A stretch of DNA of 59,423 nucleotides from an uncultured Clostridia bacterium (lineage in GTDB: Bacteria; Bacillota; Clostridia; Lachnospirales; Anaerotignaceae): contig CALWLF010000115.1 of NCBI GenBank assembly GCA_944381455.1, forward strand, positions 1 through 59,423, given 5' to 3'. Numbering within the stretch: position 1 is the stretch's first letter; every line of letters begins with the position of its first letter. Made by a program: the position numbers and the translations under genes. The notes beneath the pieces were generated by a model. The model saw nothing but the letters and a program-made list of their open reading frames with translations. It did no database searches and was not told the origin of the DNA. This document shows positions 23,064 to 31,930 of the stretch, piece after piece.

Positions 23064-24263
23064 TTATACTCCTTCCGGAAAAAAACCTTTCTCAAAACTC
23101 ATCTGCTTTACACCGCAGATTTTTCCGCCTTTGCAGTACCACCGTGGCACCCGGCGTGCAATCAAGCAAGTCACTTCATAGGCAATGGTTCCCAGCCATC
23201 CAGCCATTTCATCAGCCGAAATAACGTCGTTTCCGCTGCTGCCCAGCAGCACCACTTCCTCTCCCACCGCCACATCTTCCAGCTCTGTCACATCCACCAT
23301 CATCTGATCCATGCAGATGCGGCCCACAATGGGTGCCCGTTTTCCTCCAATCAATACCTGCCCTCTGTTGGAGAGGCTGCGGCTGTATCCGTCGGCATAG
23401 CCCACCGGCACCGTCGCAATGCGCCTTACCCCTTCTGTCACATAGGTGCAGCCATAGCTGATGGGTGTCCCTGCCGGCACTTCCTTCAAAAAAGATACCT
23501 GGCTTTTCCAGCTTAATACAGGCCGCAGCGGCAATTGTTCCTTTTTCACTTCGTCTGATGGGTAAATGCCATATAAAATGATGCCAGGGCGCACCAAGTC
23601 ATAATATAAATCATCACAGTCCATCAATGCCGCACTGTTGGCGCAATGGCAAAACGGCACTTCCACGCCGTTTTCTTTTAGCTTTTTGAGCACAAAATCA
23701 AACCGCTCCTCTTGCTGCCTGGTAAAATCTTTGTCCGCCGCATCGCTTTTGGCAAAATGGGTAAAAATTCCCTCCACCGAAAGATACGGCAAGGATGTCA
23801 TCTGCACCATTTCTTCCACCGCTTCTTCCGTTGGAAAAAACCCAATGCGTCCCATACCCGTATCCACTTTCCAGTGAATCCGCACTTTTTTGTTCTGTTT
23901 TTCTCCTTCTTTGGAAAGCATTTTGCCCACCGCATAAGACGGCACAGCCGCTATGATGTCATATTGCACCAATAGCGGCGCATCCACCTCAGAAACATAC
24001 CCCAGCAGCAGCACATCGTCTTTGATTCCCTGCTGGCGCAAATAGACGCCTTCTTCCACCGTGGCCACCGAAAAAATGTCCACACCATTTTCCTTCAGCA
24101 CACGATGCACTTGCTCGGCCCCATGACCGTAAGCGTCTGCCTTCAGTGTCCCCAATATGCGCACACCTTCCGGCACCCGCTTTCTAATTTCCCTGATGTT
24201 TTCTTCCAAGGCGTCCAAATCAATTTCTGCTATAGTTCTTCCGTATTGTGCCATTTTTTCCAT
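23064..24263 (-). CDS. alr: Alanine racemase
   Basis: A PLP enzyme that makes D-alanine for peptidoglycan and, in spores, affects alanine germination. Residue numbers use the start at ATG 24263 (MEKMAQYGR); ATG 24254 or an upstream start inside gerS are also possible. The PLP lysine is Lys41 (LGTLKADAYGHG). Other motifs are the TGMGRIGF helix, the VPVGYADGYSRSLSNRG segment and ICMDQMMVDVT. The C-terminus carries about 20 extra residues after the usual RRVPRWY end. The start overlaps the gerS-like gene, a pairing also known in Clostridioides difficile (gerS-alr2). Confidence 0.95.
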   Translation of the reverse strand: MEKMAQYGRTIAEIDLDALEENIREIRKRVPEGVRILGTLKADAYGHGAEQVHRVLKENGVDIFSVATVEEGVYLRQQGIKDDVLLLGYVSEVDAPLLVQYDIIAAVPSYAVGKMLSKEGEKQNKKVRIHWKVDTGMGRIGFFPTEEAVEEMVQMTSLPYLSVEGIFTHFAKSDAADKDFTRQQEERFDFVLKKLKENGVEVPFCHCANSAALMDCDDLYYDLVRPGIILYGIYPSDEVKKEQLPLRPVLSWKSQVSFLKEVPAGTPISYGCTYVTEGVRRIATVPVGYADGYSRSLSNRGQVLIGGKRAPIVGRICMDQMMVDVTELEDVAVGEEVVLLGSSGNDVISADEMAGWLGTIAYEVTCLIARRVPRWYCKGGKICGVKQMSFEKGFFPEGV

Positions 24264-24891
24264 CTCCCGTTTTCTCACCATATTCCGGTGTAAATATTCC
24301 TTCCGGAAAAGAATCTGTATATTGGAATGCTTCATATTCTGTCACATACCGCTCCTGCCCCTGGTTATCATAAATCACCAGCTTCACCGGCAATCCCGTT
24401 TCCGTATCCAGCCAAAGCTTTTCCGTCGCCGTATAGGCAAAATCTCCCGGAATCACAGCCTCCAGCACGATGCAGTCCCTTTGCCCCACCGTCGCATTGG
24501 CCATGCTTACGCCTTCGCTTTGTAAGTAATTTTTCACGAATTGCCCTAAAAACAATTCATTTCTCGCCTGGTCCGGCGTCACTTCCACCGCCATATCCGT
24601 TCCCGTGCGAGGGTTAAACTGATAGACCTTTTCTCCGTCGTAAACCGTAAAATTCCCCTTCACTTCCTCCGGCTCCACCATCTCCAAACGGTACTTTCCA
24701 TCTTCCATGTCAAAATACTGCATCGTGGTGTAACTGTTTTCTCCATGGTCCGTCTTTCGTGTCACCACTGCTTCTGCTTCGTATCCTTTCATTTCCAATA
24801 ACTGTTTTTGCGGATCTGTGCTGCTGGCTGCTCCTTGGCATCCGCTGAATAATAAGATCGTGCAGCATACCAGTAGGGCTGTTTTTCGCAT
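24220..24891 (-). CDS. gerS: GerS-like germination/outer-layer lipoprotein (LolA-like fold)
   Basis: A 223-residue lipoprotein. The signal peptide with lipobox (LLFSGCQG, Cys18) is clear. The rest resembles the LolA/GerS beta fold: YDGEKVYQFNPRTGTDMAVE, a substrate-binding-like YTATEKLWLDTETGLPVKL, and a C-terminal YVTEYEAFQY. In C. difficile GerS is needed for cortex hydrolysis during germination and its gene forms an operon with alr2; the same gene pair here supports the call. Start ATG 24891 follows AAGGAG. The C-terminal 20 residues (TGDGKNGTIRKNYS) overlap the alr start and may be operon-specific. Confidence 0.8.
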   Translation of the reverse strand: MRKTALLVCCTILLFSGCQGAASSTDPQKQLLEMKGYEAEAVVTRKTDHGENSYTTMQYFDMEDGKYRLEMVEPEEVKGNFTVYDGEKVYQFNPRTGTDMAVEVTPDQARNELFLGQFVKNYLQSEGVSMANATVGQRDCIVLEAVIPGDFAYTATEKLWLDTETGLPVKLVIYDNQGQERYVTEYEAFQYTDSFPEGIFTPEYGEKTGDGKNGTIRKNYSRN

Positions 24892-24945
24892 ACCAAAAAC
24901 TCCTTCTCCTTTTTTCTTTTCAGTATACGAATCAGTGCCCGTCTC

Positions 24946-26469
24946 TTATTCCTCCACCTTCTCGATGGCTTTTCCTATCATCTCTGCCAGATCTCTGGCC
25001 AAAACGCTGTATCTGCCCTTTTTCCTTTCTGCCTCTTCTCCTGCCAGACCGTGCAAATAAACGCCCAGCACGGCTGCCTCCTGGGCAGAAAGCCCCTGGG
25101 CCAGCAGTCCTCCAATGATGCCGCTTAATACATCGCCGCTGCCGCCCTTTGCCATGGCCGCACAGCCGGAACAGTTGATAAAGTATTGACCATCGGGCAT
25201 GGCAATGATGGTCCTGGCATCTTTCAGCACCACAATCACGCCGTATTCTGCCGCAAAGGCCGTCGCCGTCCCAATGGTGTCTGCCAAAATCTCCGAAACC
25301 GGCTTGTTGCATAGCCGGCTCATTTCCTTTGGATGCGGCGTCAGTATGGTGTCCTTTGTACGCCCCTTGAGCACTTCCACCTGGCCAGAAAGCACATTCA
25401 GTCCGTCTGCATCCAGCACCACCGGCCCCGTGGCCGCCTCCAGCACTGCTTTGACCACAGTGGCTACCTGCTCTCCCTGTCCAAGCCCCGGCCCCATGAT
25501 GACCGTTTCGCCTCTGCCCATCTTTCCTTCCAGCTCTTTTGCTGCATCAGAAGAAATCTTCCCCTGTTCATCGTTCACCGAAAAAAAGACGGCCTCCGGC
25601 GCCAGCTGGTGCATCACCCCAGCGCAGGCTTTTGGCATGGCAGCCGTCACCAGTCCGCATCCAGCCCCATAAGCGCCCAACGCCGCAAACACTCCAGCGC
25701 CCGTCATCTCCTCGCTGCCTGCCACCAGCATACAGCGCCCAAAGGTGCCTTTGTTGCTTCGTTTCGGCCGCTTTGGCAGCAGTCGTTTTGCTTCTTCTTT
25801 TGTCAACACGTTGCCTTTGATGTCCAGCTTGTCTTCCTGCCCCTTTGGGATGGAGATATCAGCCAGCTCCACCTCCCCGGCATATTCTGCCCCGGGGTAA
25901 AGCAAAAGCCCCACCTTCGGCAGATGGAACGTCACCGTCTTGTCTGCCCAAACGGCTGCTCCTTCCACTGCTGCCGTATCAGCATTGACGCCGGAAGGAA
26001 TGTCCACCGCCACCACCAAAGCCTTGCTTTCATTGATGGCTCCAATCAGCCTTGCCTCCTGCTGCCTTGGCACACCATGAAATCCAGTTCCAAAAATGGC
26101 GTCAATCACCACATCTGCCTGCCCAATGGCTTCCAGCGCCGCTTCTTCCTCCTGCAAAAAAGGAATCTCCATCTTCCGGGCCACTTTTGCATTGGCCGCC
26201 GCATCGGGCGGCAGCTTTTCTTCCTTGCCCAAAAAAACAATTTGCACCTCAAAACCGCCGTTTTTCATCAGCCGGGCAACGGCAAACCCGTCTCCGCCAT
26301 TGTTTCCGCCGCCGCAAACCACACAGCATTTCTTGCCCTTTGCCGCCCGCTTTGCCGCCTGCGCCACCGCCTGAGAGGCATTTTCCATCAGCACAATGCC
26401 GGCAATACCCGTTTCTTCTATGGTCATGCGGTCAAGATTGCGCATCTCTTCTGCCTTTGCCGCTTTCAT
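24946..26469 (-). CDS. nnr: Bifunctional NAD(P)H-hydrate epimerase / ADP-dependent dehydratase
   Basis: A 507-residue repair enzyme that restores NAD(P)H from its hydrated forms. Start at ATG 26469 (MKAAKAEEMRNLDRM) with GGAGGAG six bases upstream. The N-terminal ~215 residues are the epimerase (YjeF_N: GGGNNGGDGFAVAR, DAIFGTGFHG, DIPSGVNADT); the rest is the dehydratase (carbohydrate-kinase-like: GTFGRCMLVAGSEEMTGAGV, DADGLNVL, LTPHPKEMSRL, GSGDVLSGIIGG). It overlaps acpS by 38 nt, the usual acpS-nnr pairing in Firmicutes. Confidence 0.97.
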   Translation of the reverse strand: MKAAKAEEMRNLDRMTIEETGIAGIVLMENASQAVAQAAKRAAKGKKCCVVCGGGNNGGDGFAVARLMKNGGFEVQIVFLGKEEKLPPDAAANAKVARKMEIPFLQEEEAALEAIGQADVVIDAIFGTGFHGVPRQQEARLIGAINESKALVVAVDIPSGVNADTAAVEGAAVWADKTVTFHLPKVGLLLYPGAEYAGEVELADISIPKGQEDKLDIKGNVLTKEEAKRLLPKRPKRSNKGTFGRCMLVAGSEEMTGAGVFAALGAYGAGCGLVTAAMPKACAGVMHQLAPEAVFFSVNDEQGKISSDAAKELEGKMGRGETVIMGPGLGQGEQVATVVKAVLEAATGPVVLDADGLNVLSGQVEVLKGRTKDTILTPHPKEMSRLCNKPVSEILADTIGTATAFAAEYGVIVVLKDARTIIAMPDGQYFINCSGCAAMAKGGSGDVLSGIIGGLLAQGLSAQEAAVLGVYLHGLAGEEAERKKGRYSVLARDLAEMIGKAIEKVEE

Positions 26470-26854
26470 GCAATTCTCCTCCTTCCCGTCTCTCCAGTAT
26501 GGCCACTGCCACTGCCGCCGTCTTGTGGTGGGAAATGGATAGGTGGAATCCGCCTCCACCTTTGGCCTCATATTGTTCTTTGGCGCCGCCTCTCAGTTCC
26601 AAATACGGCGCGCCATTTTCCCCATGAAAAATCACCACATCCTTTGGCCCAAAACCAAAAAACCCAGTGCCCAGCGCCTTGGCTGCCGCCTCCTTGGCCG
26701 CAAATAGGCCAGCCAGCGTTTCTCCCCGGCTTCCTCTTTGCATCCAGTAGTCAATTTCTTCTTTTGCAAAATATTTTTCCAAAAACTGCCGTTTCTCTGC
26801 TGCCAAAGCCACCCGTTCAATTTCAATGATGTCCGTTCCAAGGCCAATGACCAT
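26432..26854 (-). CDS. acpS: Holo-acyl-carrier-protein synthase
   Basis: A 140-residue AcpS that transfers phosphopantetheine from CoA to ACP. Both signatures are present: GLGTDIIEIERV with the Mg-binding Asp8 and FAAKEAAAKALGTG with the catalytic Glu. The last 20 residues (RREGGELHESGKGRRDAQS) exceed the usual length because the frame runs into nnr. Twelve bp separate it from the upstream DUF2461 gene. Confidence 0.96.
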   Translation of the reverse strand: MVIGLGTDIIEIERVALAAEKRQFLEKYFAKEEIDYWMQRGSRGETLAGLFAAKEAAAKALGTGFFGFGPKDVVIFHGENGAPYLELRGGAKEQYEAKGGGGFHLSISHHKTAAVAVAILERREGGELHESGKGRRDAQS

Positions 26855-26866
26855 GTTCCCACCTTC

Positions 26867-27538
26867 TCACTCTGCCACCACTTCTTCCATCCATTTGCAC
26901 ATGGGCAGCAGCGCCAAAAAAGCATCCATACACCAGTCCAGCAGTTCCCGGCTGTATAACAGTTCGTCAATGCCCCGCTCTGCCAGAAAAGAAATCTCTT
27001 TTTTCTGCATCCAAAACCCCATCTGCCAGTCGGTCCAGTTGCCCATCTTCTTTTTATAATCTTCTCCCCGCACCGTAAACGGAAAGGCCTCCAGCCCTTG
27101 GGCCAGCCGCAAAAATAAGGCCGGGTTTGCCTCCACTTTTTTCCGAAATGCCTTCATATAGGCCGGCAGCCGCTCATAAATGCCAAGCCCTGCCATATAA
27201 TAATCTGCTCCCACCTCAAAAAACAATACCGGCTTGTCCTTCCAAAGCCCTTCTCCTCTTTTGAGCACCAGCCATTTGTGGTCCCGATAGGGTGATTTGT
27301 CCTTGGAAAAACGCACATCCCTGTTAATACGGGAAACAGAGCATAAAAACGTTTCCCCTGTCCGTTCCTTCACCTGACGCACCAGCTCAGCCGCCAGCGC
27401 ATCCATCGGCTCTTTGAGCACCCGCTGATAACGGTTTCTGTTTTCATCAAACCATTGTTTATAATTGTTAAACCGCAGTTCCCATAAAAAATCGGTCAAA
27501 TCTTTGGAGAACCCTTCAAAAACGTTGTTCTGTTTCAT
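26867..27538 (-). CDS. DUF2461 domain-containing protein
   Basis: A 223-residue protein of the DUF2461/TIGR02453 family, soluble and of unknown function. Family landmarks are FLWELRFNNYKQWFDENRN, SRINRDVRFSKDKSPYRDHK, FFEVGADYYMAGLGIYERLP and the terminal helices. It appears to head the acpS operon. No catalytic residues are known for the family, so nothing more can be assigned. Confidence 0.9.
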   Translation of the reverse strand: MKQNNVFEGFSKDLTDFLWELRFNNYKQWFDENRNRYQRVLKEPMDALAAELVRQVKERTGETFLCSVSRINRDVRFSKDKSPYRDHKWLVLKRGEGLWKDKPVLFFEVGADYYMAGLGIYERLPAYMKAFRKKVEANPALFLRLAQGLEAFPFTVRGEDYKKKMGNWTDWQMGFWMQKKEISFLAERGIDELLYSRELLDWCMDAFLALLPMCKWMEEVVAE

Positions 27539-27660
27539 GTTGTCTCCCTGCCTTTCTCATACCTGCTTATTATAACAAAATTCCCCCAAAGAAGCAATGT
27601 TCCTTCCCCTTGTCTTTGGCCATAAAAAGGGCCCTTTACCGCCGTTTCCCATCAAACATA

Positions 27661-27706
27661 AAAAAGGCCGAAATTCCAGAAATAAACTGGATTTCAGCCT
27701 TTTTAT
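27661..27706. terminator. terminator downstream of hppA
   Basis: Inverted repeat AAAAAGGCCGAAATTCCAG / CTGGATTTCAGCCTTTTT with one bulge and one wobble and a 7-nt loop. On the minus strand it stops hppA transcription 110 bp after its stop codon; the 250-bp stretch 27539-27815 holds no gene that I can see. Confidence 0.75.
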
Positions 27707-27815
27707 TTTTTATCCGATCTCTTTTCTTTTCAAGCCTGCTGTCGCAGTTTTCAAGAAAAAGTCAAGAAAAACGTGTCTTTTTAAGATATCGCTGTTTGCG
27801 AAAGTCTTTTTCTTC

Positions 27816-29813
27816 TTATAAAATGCTGCCCACCATCAAAAACAGTGGCGCAAATACCAGCGATACCACCGTCATCAATTTAATCAAAATATTGATGGAT
27901 GGCCCCGACGTATCCTTAAATGGATCGCCAACCGTATCGCCAACCACAGCCGCCTTGTGGGCTTCGCTGCCCTTGCCGCCATGATTTCCTTCTTCGATAT
28001 ATTTTTTCGCATTGTCCCAAGCGCCGCCGGCGTTGGACATAAAGATGGCCATCAGCACACCTGTCACCAGCGAACCGGCCAATAAGCCGCCCAAAGCGCC
28101 TGTGCCAAGCAAAATGCCAACCAGCAATGGTGCAACCACAGCCATGATGCCAGGCACCAGCATTTCTTTCAATGCCGCCTGTGTGGAAATAGCAACGCAG
28201 CTCTTATAATCCGGCCGTCCCTTGCCTTCCATAATACCAGGAATCGTTCTAAACTGCCGACGCACTTCTTCAATCATCTGGAAGGCAGCCTTGCCCACCG
28301 ACTGCATCGTGAAAGCCGAGAACAAAAATGGCAGCATCCCGCCGATGAAAAGCCCGATAATGACTTTGTAATTTAAAATATCAATGCTGGTCAGACTAAC
28401 TGCCTGAGCATAGGATACAAACAGCGCCAGCGCCGTCAATGCAGCCGAACCAATGGCAAACCCTTTGCCCATGGCTGCCGTCGTATTGCCAACTGCATCC
28501 AGCTTGTCCGTAATATTACGCACCGAATGATCCAGTCCGGCCATTTCTGCAATACCGCCTGCATTATCTGCAATAGGCCCATAAGCATCCACTGCCACTG
28601 TGATGCCTGTGGTAGAAAGCATCCCAACAGCCGAAAGCGCAATGCCGTATAATCCTGCAAACTGATAGGCAATAAAAACGCCAATACAAATCAAAATCAC
28701 TGGCACTGCCGTCGATTCCATCCCCACAGCCAAGCCGGAAATGATGGTCGTTGCCGGTCCTGTTTCCGATTGTTCCGCAATTTTTTTCACCGACTTGTAA
28801 TCACCAGATGTGTAGACTTCTGTAATCACGCCAATGATCACACCTACAATCAGCCCGGCAATCACAGAGATGGCTTCGTTCATCCGTCCAAATAATACAC
28901 TGCTTAATACAATCGAACCAATCACCACCAGCGCACTAGACACATAAGTCCCTGTTTTTAACGCCTTGTGCGGATTGGCATTGTCATTGCCTTTAACAAA
29001 GAAGGTCCCAATAATGGCCGCCAAAATACCGATTGCAGAAAGCACCAGCGGATAGATAAACCCTGCGCCAGTCACTTTTTCTCCCACCACGGCACCGGCA
29101 ACGCCCAGCGTCACTGCCGAAACAATGGATCCTACATACGATTCAAATAAGTCAGCGCCCATGCCAGCCACGTCGCCCACATTGTCGCCCACATTGTCTG
29201 CAATCACTGCCGGGTTTCTAGGATCGTCTTCCGGAATCCCAGCTTCCACTTTCCCCACCAAGTCTGCCCCAACGTCAGCAGCCTTGGTATAAATCCCGCC
29301 GCCTACACGGGCAAATAACGCAATGGAAGAAGCGCCTAAACTAAAGCCGGAAAGCACTTCTGCATTGCCAGTTACAATAAAAATCACGCTGGCACCCAGT
29401 AATCCAAGACCAACCACAGACATCCCCATAACAGCTCCGCCGGAAAAAGCCATGGATAATGCCTGATTCATGCCGCCCGTTCTAGCAGCATTAGCCGTGC
29501 GTACATTGGCCTTTGTTGCCACATTCATCCCAAAGTAACCAGCCAATGTAGAAAATGCAGCCCCAATCACAAAACAAATGGCCGTTACCCAACTGATTGC
29601 AAATCCAATTAAAATGAATAATACAATGGCGAAAATAATCAGAATCTTGTATTCTGCCGTCAAAAATGCCTGTGCCCCTTCATGGATGGAAGCAGCAATT
29701 TCTTTCATTCTCTCTGTTCCTGCATCTCCTTTGCTGACCTTGCCAGCCAAAGCAAATGCGAACAAAAGAGCAAGCACCCCCATCACGGGAGCAAAATAAA
29801 TCAGTTGTTCCAT
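27816..29813 (-). CDS. hppA: Membrane-bound ion-pumping pyrophosphatase (K+-dependent type)
   Basis: A 665-residue integral membrane enzyme with about 16 helices that couples PPi hydrolysis to pumping of H+ and/or Na+. Start ATG 29813 ([12 protein letters not shown]) with GGAGG seven bases upstream. The substrate loops are intact: [20 protein letters not shown] with [19 protein letters not shown], and the C-terminal [19 protein letters not shown]. The sequence [16 protein letters not shown] has Ala rather than Lys at the position that distinguishes K+-dependent from K+-independent enzymes. Clostridial members of this type often pump Na+; which ion is used here cannot be read safely. It is monocistronic, with its own promoter and terminator. 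Confidence 0.97.
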   Translation of the reverse strand: MEQLIYFAPVMGVLALLFAFALAGKVSKGDAGTERMKEIAASIHEGAQAFLTAEYKILIIFAIVLFILIGFAISWVTAICFVIGAAFSTLAGYFGMNVATKANVRTANAARTGGMNQALSMAFSGGAVMGMSVVGLGLLGASVIFIVTGNAEVLSGFSLGASSIALFARVGGGIYTKAADVGADLVGKVEAGIPEDDPRNPAVIADNVGDNVGDVAGMGADLFESYVGSIVSAVTLGVAGAVVGEKVTGAGFIYPLVLSAIGILAAIIGTFFVKGNDNANPHKALKTGTYVSSALVVIGSIVLSSVLFGRMNEAISVIAGLIVGVIIGVITEVYTSGDYKSVKKIAEQSETGPATTIISGLAVGMESTAVPVILICIGVFIAYQFAGLYGIALSAVGMLSTTGITVAVDAYGPIADNAGGIAEMAGLDHSVRNITDKLDAVGNTTAAMGKGFAIGSAALTALALFVSYAQAVSLTSIDILNYKVIIGLFIGGMLPFLFSAFTMQSVGKAAFQMIEEVRRQFRTIPGIMEGKGRPDYKSCVAISTQAALKEMLVPGIMAVVAPLLVGILLGTGALGGLLAGSLVTGVLMAIFMSNAGGAWDNAKKYIEEGNHGGKGSEAHKAAVVGDTVGDPFKDTSGPSINILIKLMTVVSLVFAPLFLMVGSIL

Positions 29814-29925
29814 TTCCTTTCCTCCAATCTTTTTCCGGTTTGGACCATCTGCCGTTTTTCCGCATTCCGGCAAATGCAGATTTCCCCGTGCGCCAGCCCC
29901 AAAACCATAAACTCTTTACTCGCTC

Positions 29926-29954
29926 ATTCTAACATAGTGTTATTTTAAATTCAA
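29926..29954 (-). promoter_or_regulatory. predicted promoter of hppA
   Basis: Minus strand: -35 TTGAAT (29949-29954), 17 bp, -10 TAGAAT (29926-29931), leaving an unusually long leader of about 105 nt before the start codon. Confidence 0.6.
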
Positions 29955-29976
29955 CTGTTTTTCAAAAGATTTTTGT

Positions 29977-30015
29977 AAAAAAAGCCCGGAAATCTGTCGA
30001 TTTTCCAGGCTTTTT
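29977..30015 (-). terminator. terminator of the FadR-type regulator gene
   Basis: Stem A5-GCCCGGAAATC / GATTTTCCAGGC-T5 (29978-29994 with 29999-30015) with a 4-nt loop and minor mismatches, just after the regulator's stop codon. Confidence 0.75.
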
Positions 30016-30023
30016 GTCGAATG

Positions 30024-30722
30024 TCACAAGGAACTGTGCACAAAGTTAAAATGATTTTCCATTGCTTTTTCAGCCATTTTTTCATCGCCTTTGGCAATAG
30101 CTTCATAAATTTTTGTATGGTACTCCAGCAATAAAGTTGCAGTATTTGGCTTTGTTAGGATTGCATTACGGTTGAACTTGACAGTCCGCTCTAAAATAAA
30201 GCCCAAATATTCCAGTACTTTTTCCAGCACCTCATTCTTGCTCATCGAAAACAAAATCCGGTGAAACTGGACGTCTAATTTTGCTCCCATTTCCGCATCA
30301 TTTAAATGTTTTTCCATTTCTTCAATGGTTTCTTTCAGCTGTGCCAATAAAGCACCGTTTTCATCTACCCGTTTGCAAACCAGTTTCATTCCTGCCGTTT
30401 CAATCAACTGACGAAATTCCAGTAAATCATCTTCAAACCCGCCATCTTTTAACAACAGCGGCAGCACCAGTGCAATAAAAGGCTGCACATCCAAATTGGA
30501 GACAAACGAGCCTTCTCCAGGCCGAATATCCACCACACCCATGATCTCCATCACACTCAGCGCCTCCCGCAAAGAGGCCCGGCTCACATCCAGCATCTCC
30601 GCAAGCGTCCGTTCCGGCGGCAGCTTGTCCCCGCTTTTTAAACTTCCCTCGCGGATCAAAAAAATAATCTGCTCCACAATGTTTTTATATATTTTTTTTG
30701 TTTGAATCGATTTGATTTCCAT
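30024..30722 (-). CDS. FadR-subfamily GntR transcriptional regulator
   Basis: A 232-residue regulator. The N-terminal winged helix (residues ~8-75: IFLIREGSLKSGDKLPPERT, LAEMLDVSRASLREALSVME) is followed by the all-helical FCD ligand domain (~90-225) with the metal-ligand-like positions D/H (LDVQFHRILFSMS) and a terminal His in the last helix (AMENHFNFVHSSL). FCD regulators usually sense small carboxylates such as sugar acids, lactate or fatty acids. It is divergent from an HpcH/HpaI aldolase, so sugar-acid control of that gene is a fair inference. Confidence 0.93.
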   Translation of the reverse strand: MEIKSIQTKKIYKNIVEQIIFLIREGSLKSGDKLPPERTLAEMLDVSRASLREALSVMEIMGVVDIRPGEGSFVSNLDVQPFIALVLPLLLKDGGFEDDLLEFRQLIETAGMKLVCKRVDENGALLAQLKETIEEMEKHLNDAEMGAKLDVQFHRILFSMSKNEVLEKVLEYLGFILERTVKFNRNAILTKPNTATLLLEYHTKIYEAIAKGDEKMAEKAMENHFNFVHSSL

Positions 30723-30865
30723 CCATTTCGCCTCCCACAGGCCCTCACCCTCTCCCTGTCGTGCAAAGGCCGTTTTTCGTGCTTATTACAGAACCTGTAA
30801 AAACCACAAAGTCACCAAATCTTCTGCATTTTTTCCCTCAGCTTCTGTTATAATCACTATCTATT

Positions 30866-30894
30866 ATCTTACCCTTTTGCCTAAGTCTTGTCAA
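30866..30894 (-). promoter_or_regulatory. promoter of the FadR-type regulator gene
   Basis: Minus strand: -35 TTGACA (30889-30894), 17 bp, -10 TAAGAT (30866-30871). The start codon is about 140 bp downstream, leaving a long leader of unknown purpose (30723-30865, no gene seen). Confidence 0.6.
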
Positions 30895-30961
30895 TACACC
30901 GAAGTTAGGAATTTCTTTTGCCGCTTTGTCCGTAAAAAAAACGAGGTTTTTGCTTTTTTCG

Positions 30962-30990
30962 TTGGAACAGCGGAAAAAACGTGTTATAGT
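30962..30990 (+). promoter_or_regulatory. promoter of the HpcH/HpaI aldolase gene
   Basis: Plus strand: -35 TTGGAA (30962-30967), 17 bp, -10 TATAGT (30985-30990), 30 bp upstream of the aldolase start. Its distance to the divergent promoter is about 70 bp, so one regulator could act on both. Confidence 0.7.
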
Positions 30991-31020
30991 AAAAAGAAAA
31001 CGACCAAAGGAGGCTTTTTC

Positions 31021-31791
31021 ATGATACAAAATCCACTCAAACACCAGCTTTATGCAGGCAAGCCCTGTTTTGGCACTTTCATCGCCATCAATAGTCCTGA
31101 TATTGTGGAAATCTGCGGCCTTTTGGGCTTTGATTTTGTGGTTTTAGATGGAGAACATGGCTATATCTCTCCCGAAAGCAGCCTGCCCCTTTTGCGCGCC
31201 GCCCAGGCCACCGGCATGACGCCTCTGGTCCGTGTCTGTGAAAACAGCGAATCCTTGATTCTGCGTACCCTTGACATCGGCGCCTGCGGCATCCATGTGC
31301 CTCAAATCAATACACCCGAGCAGGCAAAGCAGGCCGTTTCTGCCGTCAAATATTTTCCTTCCGGCACCCGGGGCATTTCCTTTCATCGAGCCTGCGGCTA
31401 TGGCATTGATAATTTGAATCAGTACATGGAACAAGAAAACCAGGAAACCTTTGTCGTTGGCCACTGTGAAAGCGTCGAAGCACTGGACCATATCGAAGAA
31501 ATTGCCGCCACTGACGGCCTGGACTGCCTGATTTTTGGCCCCTTTGATATGAGCCAGTCCATGGGTATCCCAGGCCAGGTGCAAGATCCCAGGGTAGAGG
31601 CAGCCGCCCAAACCATGCTTGCTGCCTGCAAAAAATATGGCAAAATCCCCGGCATTTTCACCTCCTCTGTCGCTGCGGCCAAAGAGCGGATGGAGCAGGG
31701 CTTTCTCTATCTTCCCGTCGGCGTCGATTGTAAGGTTTTGGCCGATGCCTACGGCGCACTCATCCAGCCCTTGCGGCAGCTGCGCCCATAA
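31021..31791 (+). CDS. HpcH/HpaI family class II aldolase
   Basis: A 256-residue TIM-barrel aldolase. Start ATG 31021 after AAAGGAGG (7-nt spacing); the frame is open further upstream but without a start site. Motifs are GTFIAINSPDIVEICGLLGF, VVLDGEHGYIS (metal-binding Glu/His region), the catalytic-type VPQINTPEQAKQAV with GTRGISFHRACGYG, and IFGPFDMSQSMGIPGQ. The family splits 2-keto-3-deoxy acids or 4-hydroxy-2-oxo acids into pyruvate and an aldehyde using a divalent metal; the exact substrate is not decided by sequence. It is divergent from a FadR-type regulator. Confidence 0.92.
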   Translation: MIQNPLKHQLYAGKPCFGTFIAINSPDIVEICGLLGFDFVVLDGEHGYISPESSLPLLRAAQATGMTPLVRVCENSESLILRTLDIGACGIHVPQINTPEQAKQAVSAVKYFPSGTRGISFHRACGYGIDNLNQYMEQENQETFVVGHCESVEALDHIEEIAATDGLDCLIFGPFDMSQSMGIPGQVQDPRVEAAAQTMLAACKKYGKIPGIFTSSVAAAKERMEQGFLYLPVGVDCKVLADAYGALIQPLRQLRP

Positions 31792-31829
31792 AAAAGCAAA
31801 TCGTTTTCATGCCATTTCAAAAACAGTAA

Positions 31830-31871
31830 AAAACAGCTGGAATCCAAAAAACAAAGGATTCCAGCTGTTTT
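31830..31871. terminator. bidirectional terminator after the aldolase
   Basis: Perfect 16-bp stem AAAACAGCTGGAATCC (31830-31845) / complement (31856-31871), 10-nt loop, T-run after. It can also stop the convergent surface-protein gene. Confidence 0.9.
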
Positions 31872-31930
31872 GATTCAAAAGATTTTTGCAGGCAGTTTCC
31901 TGTCTTTCTTCTCACCTTGCCGCGTTGTTT

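Noticed and set aside
25333-26829. Long 498-codon open frame on the plus strand opposite nnr/acpS
   Set aside because: It is antisense to two well-recognised genes, has no ribosome site, and its composition (Pro/His/Ser/Cys-rich) is that of a reverse-strand shadow.
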